The notes below the pieces were generated by a model, which was given only the letters and a program-made list of their open reading frames with translations, was not told the origin of the DNA and ran no database searches. The position numbers were made by a program, and so were the translations under genes. This document shows, piece by piece, positions 60,514-64,000 of a DNA stretch of 64,000 nt; position 1 is the stretch's first letter; every line of letters starts with the position of its first letter. Source of the stretch: Methylococcales bacterium (GTDB lineage: Bacteria > Pseudomonadota > Gammaproteobacteria > Methylococcales > Methylomonadaceae); the NCBI GenBank assembly GCA_030949405.1, contig JAUZSN010000002.1, positions 310,001 to 374,000 of the forward strand, read 5' to 3'.

Positions 60514-62745
60514 ATGAGTATAAAACAATTACAGATTACGTTTAAAGGCTTGGTTCAAGGGGTGGGTTTTCGTCCTTTTATTTATCGTTTAGCAACCGAT
60601 TATCAACAAAAAGGATGGGTGGCGAATAGTAGCGAAGGCGTAACTCTTGTTATTGAAGGCGATTCAATACAACAGAACGATTTTTTAACGGCGTTACCGA
60701 ATCAGCTTCCCCCTTTTGCAACCCTAGAAAACGTATCTATTCAATCCCAAGCTCGAACTTATTTTAAGACCTTTGAAATCAGGTTAAGTGCGATCACACA
60801 ACAAAAATCAGCGTTTGTTCTTCCTGATATCAGTCCTTGCCAAGCCTGTCGTGTTGATCTATTAAACCCACACAGTCGTTTTTATCGTTATCCGTTTACG
60901 AGTTGTTGTTATTGTGGCCCTCGATACAGCATTATGAAACAACAACCCTACGATCGTATTCGTACCAGTATGGCCAAATTTACGCCGTGTTCAGATTGCC
61001 AAGCGGACTATAACACCCCAGAAAATAGACGGTTTCATTCTCAAACACTGGCCTGTTCTCATTGTGGCCCTCAATTATTTCAGCTGACCCCCTCCGCTAC
61101 GTTACTAGCAACAACGCTAACAACGATTATTCATTCTTTAAAACAAGGAAAAATAATTGCCTTAAAAGGCGTTGGTGGTTTTCAACTCATCGTTGATGCG
61201 ACTAATGACGAGGCGGTTAAACGCCTACGATTAAAAAAACAACGCCCTCATAAACCGTTTGCCTTATTAGTTGAAACGCTCGCAGAGGCCGAATCACTGT
61301 GTCACCTCAATGCGATTGAACAACAAACCTTAAGTACTCATCAAGCCCCTATTGTCTTATTAAAACGCCGAAAAAATAGACCGCTTCCTGACTCAATCGC
61401 CCCGAATAATTCATTATTAGGTCTTATGTTACCCGCCTCGCCCTTGCATCAGTTACTCGCACATGACTTTAAGCAACCGTTAGTTGTTACGAGTGGCAAT
61501 CGGTGCGGGGATCCAATCTGTATTAATGATGAGCAAGCATTAATACAATTAACAGGCATTGCGGATTATTTTTTTACCCATAACCGTCCAATTATTCGCC
61601 CTTTAGATGATTCTATTGTAAGGGTTATTCATCATCAACCGACGGTTTTTCGACGAGCGCGAGGTTATACGCCCTTCCCTATCACACTCAATAAATCAAT
61701 TAATCCTCGAATAGCCATGGGGGGGCATCTAAAAAATACGATTGCAATTAGCTTAGGTAACCAACTTATTTTAAGTCAACATCTGGGCGATTTAACCTCC
61801 CTAGGTTCACGCAACTTATTTCAACAAACCTTAACCGATATGTGTACCTTTTATGGGGTTGAGCCAACCACCATCATCCACGATTTACATCCTGATTATT
61901 ACAGTACGCAACATGCACAGGAATCGTCTTTAAAAAAAAGAGCAGTCCCGCATCATCATGCCCATATTTTAGCCTCTATGGCCGAACATGATTTACAGCC
62001 TCCTGTATTAGGCTTTGCATGGGATGGCGTTGGTTTAGGGGCAGACAAGACACTTTGGGGGGGCGAATGTTTAGGGATCAATGATAACGGCTTTCAACGG
62101 ATTGCCCACTTTAAAACCTTTCCTTTAGTCGGCGGCGATAAAGCTGCAAATGAACCCCGCCGAGCTGCATTGGGAATACTGTATAGTCTTTACGGCGATG
62201 CTTTATTTAGTCAAACATTTGAATGGCTCTCTATTTTTTCAACCCAAGAATTAAAACTCTTACGCCAAAGCTTGAATAAGCAACTAAATACCCCTCAAAC
62301 CTCCAGTGTAGGACGACTCTTTGATGCGGTTTCTTCTCTATTAGACGTATGTCATTTCAACCAATTTGAAGGACAGGCTGCCATATTATTAGAACAATTG
62401 GCAGCCCGTTCTAAAACAAGCCGATGTTATCCATTTATATTGCAACAGAGCGAGCCTATTATCATTGATTGGCATCCCTTAATTTTGGGCATTATTGCAG
62501 ATAAAGGCCAAGTAAGTCGGGCTGATATTGCGGCTAAATTTCACAACACCCTAGCTGAAATAAGTTTAGCAATAGTAAAGCCTTTGTCATATCAAACGAT
62601 TGTTTTAAATGGCGGTTGCTTTCAAAATGCCTTACTAACCGAATCGTGTATCACAAAATTAGAAAACGAAAAGTTTTGTGTTTATACCGCTCAAAAAATT
62701 CCGCCTAACGATGGTGGCTTGGCATTAGGGCAGTTATTTATTTAA
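60514..62745 (+). CDS. hypF: Carbamoyltransferase HypF ([NiFe]-hydrogenase maturation)
   Basis: Makes the cyanide ligands of the [NiFe]-hydrogenase centre from carbamoyl phosphate, passing a carbamoyl group to HypE. The 743-aa protein has all domains in order: acylphosphatase (FKGLVQGVGFRPFIYRLA, 9-26), two zinc modules with CQAC...CCYCGPRYS and CSDC...CSHCGPQLF (about 110-185), a YrdC-like domain (ALKGVGGFQLIVDATND, about 200-385) and a Kae1-like domain (PHHHAHILASMAEHDL, GFAWDGVGLG, NGGCFQNALL) to the end. No other hyp or hydrogenase gene is in the window, so it is an orphan here. Confidence 0.95.
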   Translation: MSIKQLQITFKGLVQGVGFRPFIYRLATDYQQKGWVANSSEGVTLVIEGDSIQQNDFLTALPNQLPPFATLENVSIQSQARTYFKTFEIRLSAITQQKSAFVLPDISPCQACRVDLLNPHSRFYRYPFTSCCYCGPRYSIMKQQPYDRIRTSMAKFTPCSDCQADYNTPENRRFHSQTLACSHCGPQLFQLTPSATLLATTLTTIIHSLKQGKIIALKGVGGFQLIVDATNDEAVKRLRLKKQRPHKPFALLVETLAEAESLCHLNAIEQQTLSTHQAPIVLLKRRKNRPLPDSIAPNNSLLGLMLPASPLHQLLAHDFKQPLVVTSGNRCGDPICINDEQALIQLTGIADYFFTHNRPIIRPLDDSIVRVIHHQPTVFRRARGYTPFPITLNKSINPRIAMGGHLKNTIAISLGNQLILSQHLGDLTSLGSRNLFQQTLTDMCTFYGVEPTTIIHDLHPDYYSTQHAQESSLKKRAVPHHHAHILASMAEHDLQPPVLGFAWDGVGLGADKTLWGGECLGINDNGFQRIAHFKTFPLVGGDKAANEPRRAALGILYSLYGDALFSQTFEWLSIFSTQELKLLRQSLNKQLNTPQTSSVGRLFDAVSSLLDVCHFNQFEGQAAILLEQLAARSKTSRCYPFILQQSEPIIIDWHPLILGIIADKGQVSRADIAAKFHNTLAEISLAIVKPLSYQTIVLNGGCFQNALLTESCITKLENEKFCVYTAQKIPPNDGGLALGQLFI

Positions 62746-62859
62746 ATTTTATACTTAAATTCACATCTTGTTAAAGCGATTTACCGAGACCCACATAAAA
62801 ACTATTCTTTAACATAAGGTTTACTTGTATCTACTTTAAATTTCAGGGTAAAACAAATA

Positions 62860-64000
62860 TCAGACCTGCAAACTTTGCGCTTTTTGAGCGATAAGATTCG
62901 CCATAGACGGCATTTTGAATTCACCACTAACTCGGTCATAAACATAATCATAAAAACTCACGGCTAGTTTTTTAGCCGTTTCAGCAAGACTCATAAAACT
63001 GTCTTTGATTTTCGTGCCTTTCTCATTTCGAGTCTGGAAGCTTATGTCTCGCGCACGCGCTTGTCTTCTTGCGCCAAGTTCGGCTGCATTGTTATGGAGT
63101 GGTAATTGTGGAAGCTCCAAAACTCGCAATAATTCAGTCTTTTTCGCCAGTGTTTTGGCGATGCGATCATTGAGGTCTTCATAATCGCTTGTGGTTGCAA
63201 ACAATTCATCAAATCGCGTTAACAACCATGCCTTTTTATCGGGGCAGGGATTTTTTTGATAGTTAAGCAACTCCTTATAATACTCCCAATAGAGCCCTCG
63301 AAAATCGGCTAATGCTTGCTGATGTATTTCCAGAATTGGACGGAGTTTTTTGTAGTGGCGAGCATCGTGAACCCAGCATAACCCCAAATGTTCCGTCAGT
63401 AATTTGAATTGCGGCGCATCGTCTGCAAGCAAGGTTTCAATAACAGGAAAATCCGTTTGTTGCTGATAATAGGCAATGGCGCAAGCTTCGGTGACATGCG
63501 TTGCCTGTCTTACGCCTAAGGTATTTAAGATCGCTAAGTGCAACTTAAATTGCGCTTCATTCATCACTGTATTGACAGGTATTTGAGCATCAACTTTTGC
63601 CCGTGCTTTATCAGCTAACTTGAACTCGTCAAGCAAGGATTGAGCCTGTTGATTGTAGATATAATGGCGTGGCGCATAATCGGTCAGCACGTCCAGAACC
63701 GATAAACGGTTTTTGTGTTTGGTGGTGAAATAAGCGGTAAACAAGTCATTGCAGACCACCTGACAATAGTGGTTATCACCGTTGACTCGCGCACTGGTAT
63801 CATCAATCTGTCCATAATCACTGTTGAGAATGCCGCTGCGATAAAGTTCGCTTTTTTCCTGATGCGCCCAGTCATAACCGCCTGTCCATTGCTGAGAAAC
63901 ATAAGTCGGCGAGACCACAATGCCAATATTTTCAAAAAAACCGACCATGGGTTTTTCGGTCACGCCCATCATCTTAAGTATGGGAATCAAGCTACGAATT
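62860..64000 (-). CDS. IS66-family transposase (5' part beyond window)
   Basis: The frame is open to the right edge (IRSLIPILKMMGV before the TTG at 63990), so the N-terminal part lies outside. Visible are a catalytic-like GQIDDTSARVNG (first Asp), LLADDAPQFKLL with WVHDARHYKKL (second Asp) and the C-terminal LHNNAAELGARRQARARDISFQ (Glu), the arrangement of IS66 DDE transposases. The helper genes tnpA/tnpB are not in the window. The left end of the element is not recognised in 62746-62859. Confidence 0.8.
   Translation of the reverse strand, partial: IRSLIPILKMMGVTEKPMVGFFENIGIVVSPTYVSQQWTGGYDWAHQEKSELYRSGILNSDYGQIDDTSARVNGDNHYCQVVCNDLFTAYFTTKHKNRLSVLDVLTDYAPRHYIYNQQAQSLLDEFKLADKARAKVDAQIPVNTVMNEAQFKLHLAILNTLGVRQATHVTEACAIAYYQQQTDFPVIETLLADDAPQFKLLTEHLGLCWVHDARHYKKLRPILEIHQQALADFRGLYWEYYKELLNYQKNPCPDKKAWLLTRFDELFATTSDYEDLNDRIAKTLAKKTELLRVLELPQLPLHNNAAELGARRQARARDISFQTRNEKGTKIKDSFMSLAETAKKLAVSFYDYVYDRVSGEFKMPSMANLIAQKAQSLQV

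Noticed and set aside
1-64000. tRNA or rRNA genes
   Set aside because: I looked for cloverleaf ends and rRNA cores in the intergenic gaps and saw none; a covariance search would be decisive.
1-64000. Prophage or defence island
   Set aside because: No phage structural, integrase, restriction or toxin-antitoxin genes recognised; the accessory content is IS elements only. The LysM lysozyme-like gene alone is not enough.

Overview
The window is AT-rich (low GC) gammaproteobacterial chromosome. Gene orders such as ubiH-pepP-ygfB / TIGR02449-zapA-6S RNA, yqgE-ruvX-pyrR-pyrB-pyrC' and lptD / amgK-murU are typical of Gammaproteobacteria. A quinoprotein-dehydrogenase-associated SoxYZ-like carrier and a bacteriohemerythrin point to a methylotroph or methanotroph (order Methylococcales is my best guess), but no methane or methanol oxidation gene is in view, so the assignment is an inference. 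The high load of insertion sequences (IS) and broken genes resembles a genome under relaxed selection.

Layout. 1-9.7 kb: lptD (cut by the window edge) divergent from amgK-murU (peptidoglycan recycling), a secreted repeat protein, a SoxYZ-like carrier, a K+ channel/RCK/dsbB operon and a cold-shock gene. 9.9-17.2 kb: a sulfide-oxidation island. A sigma-54 activator without an N-terminal sensor domain faces a persulfide dioxygenase-rhodanese fusion that has a near-consensus sigma-54 promoter and upstream TGTTTCA/TGAAACA dyads. A DUF1264 protein, a di-heme peroxidase-like cytochrome, a type II-like sulfide:quinone oxidoreductase and a SulP transporter follow. 17.2-23.9 kb: an IS graveyard with an IS4 element and an IS5-family element nested in an older transposase gene, and an IS481 gene interrupted by part of an ISAzo13-like gene, giving a chimeric ORF. 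24-37.5 kb: housekeeping genes (accA, rpmBG, gshB, tonB-like, yqgE-ruvX-pyrRBC') mixed with a bacteriohemerythrin, a CAP lipoprotein, a broken cNMP/rhodanese gene, a small cytochrome c lipoprotein, a LOG protein, a siroheme-decarboxylase-like protein and a porin. 38-51 kb: ubiH-pepP-ygfB, zapA, 6S RNA, a dead Uma2 gene, gspE-gspF, a LysM lysozyme-like protein, fetB, dacB, gloB and a secreted calcium-repeat cytochrome with an unusual CX4CH motif. 51-57.4 kb: four more copies of the IS5-family element, one nested in another, which together with an IS110 relic have destroyed a DUF4214-type surface-protein gene. 57.5-64 kb: rpoH under a perfect CIRCE operator, kdsA, soxYZ, hypF and an IS66-like transposase cut by the edge.

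How genes work together. SQR makes persulfide from sulfide, the PDO-rhodanese fusion converts glutathione persulfide to sulfite or thiosulfate, gshB supplies glutathione, and SulP may move sulfate or sulfite. SoxYZ and the SoxYZ-like carrier are further sulfur-related or methylotrophy carriers. Five copies of one IS5-family element (1119 bp when full length) can be ordered by shared small deletions, and those deletions imply that defective copies were mobilised in trans.
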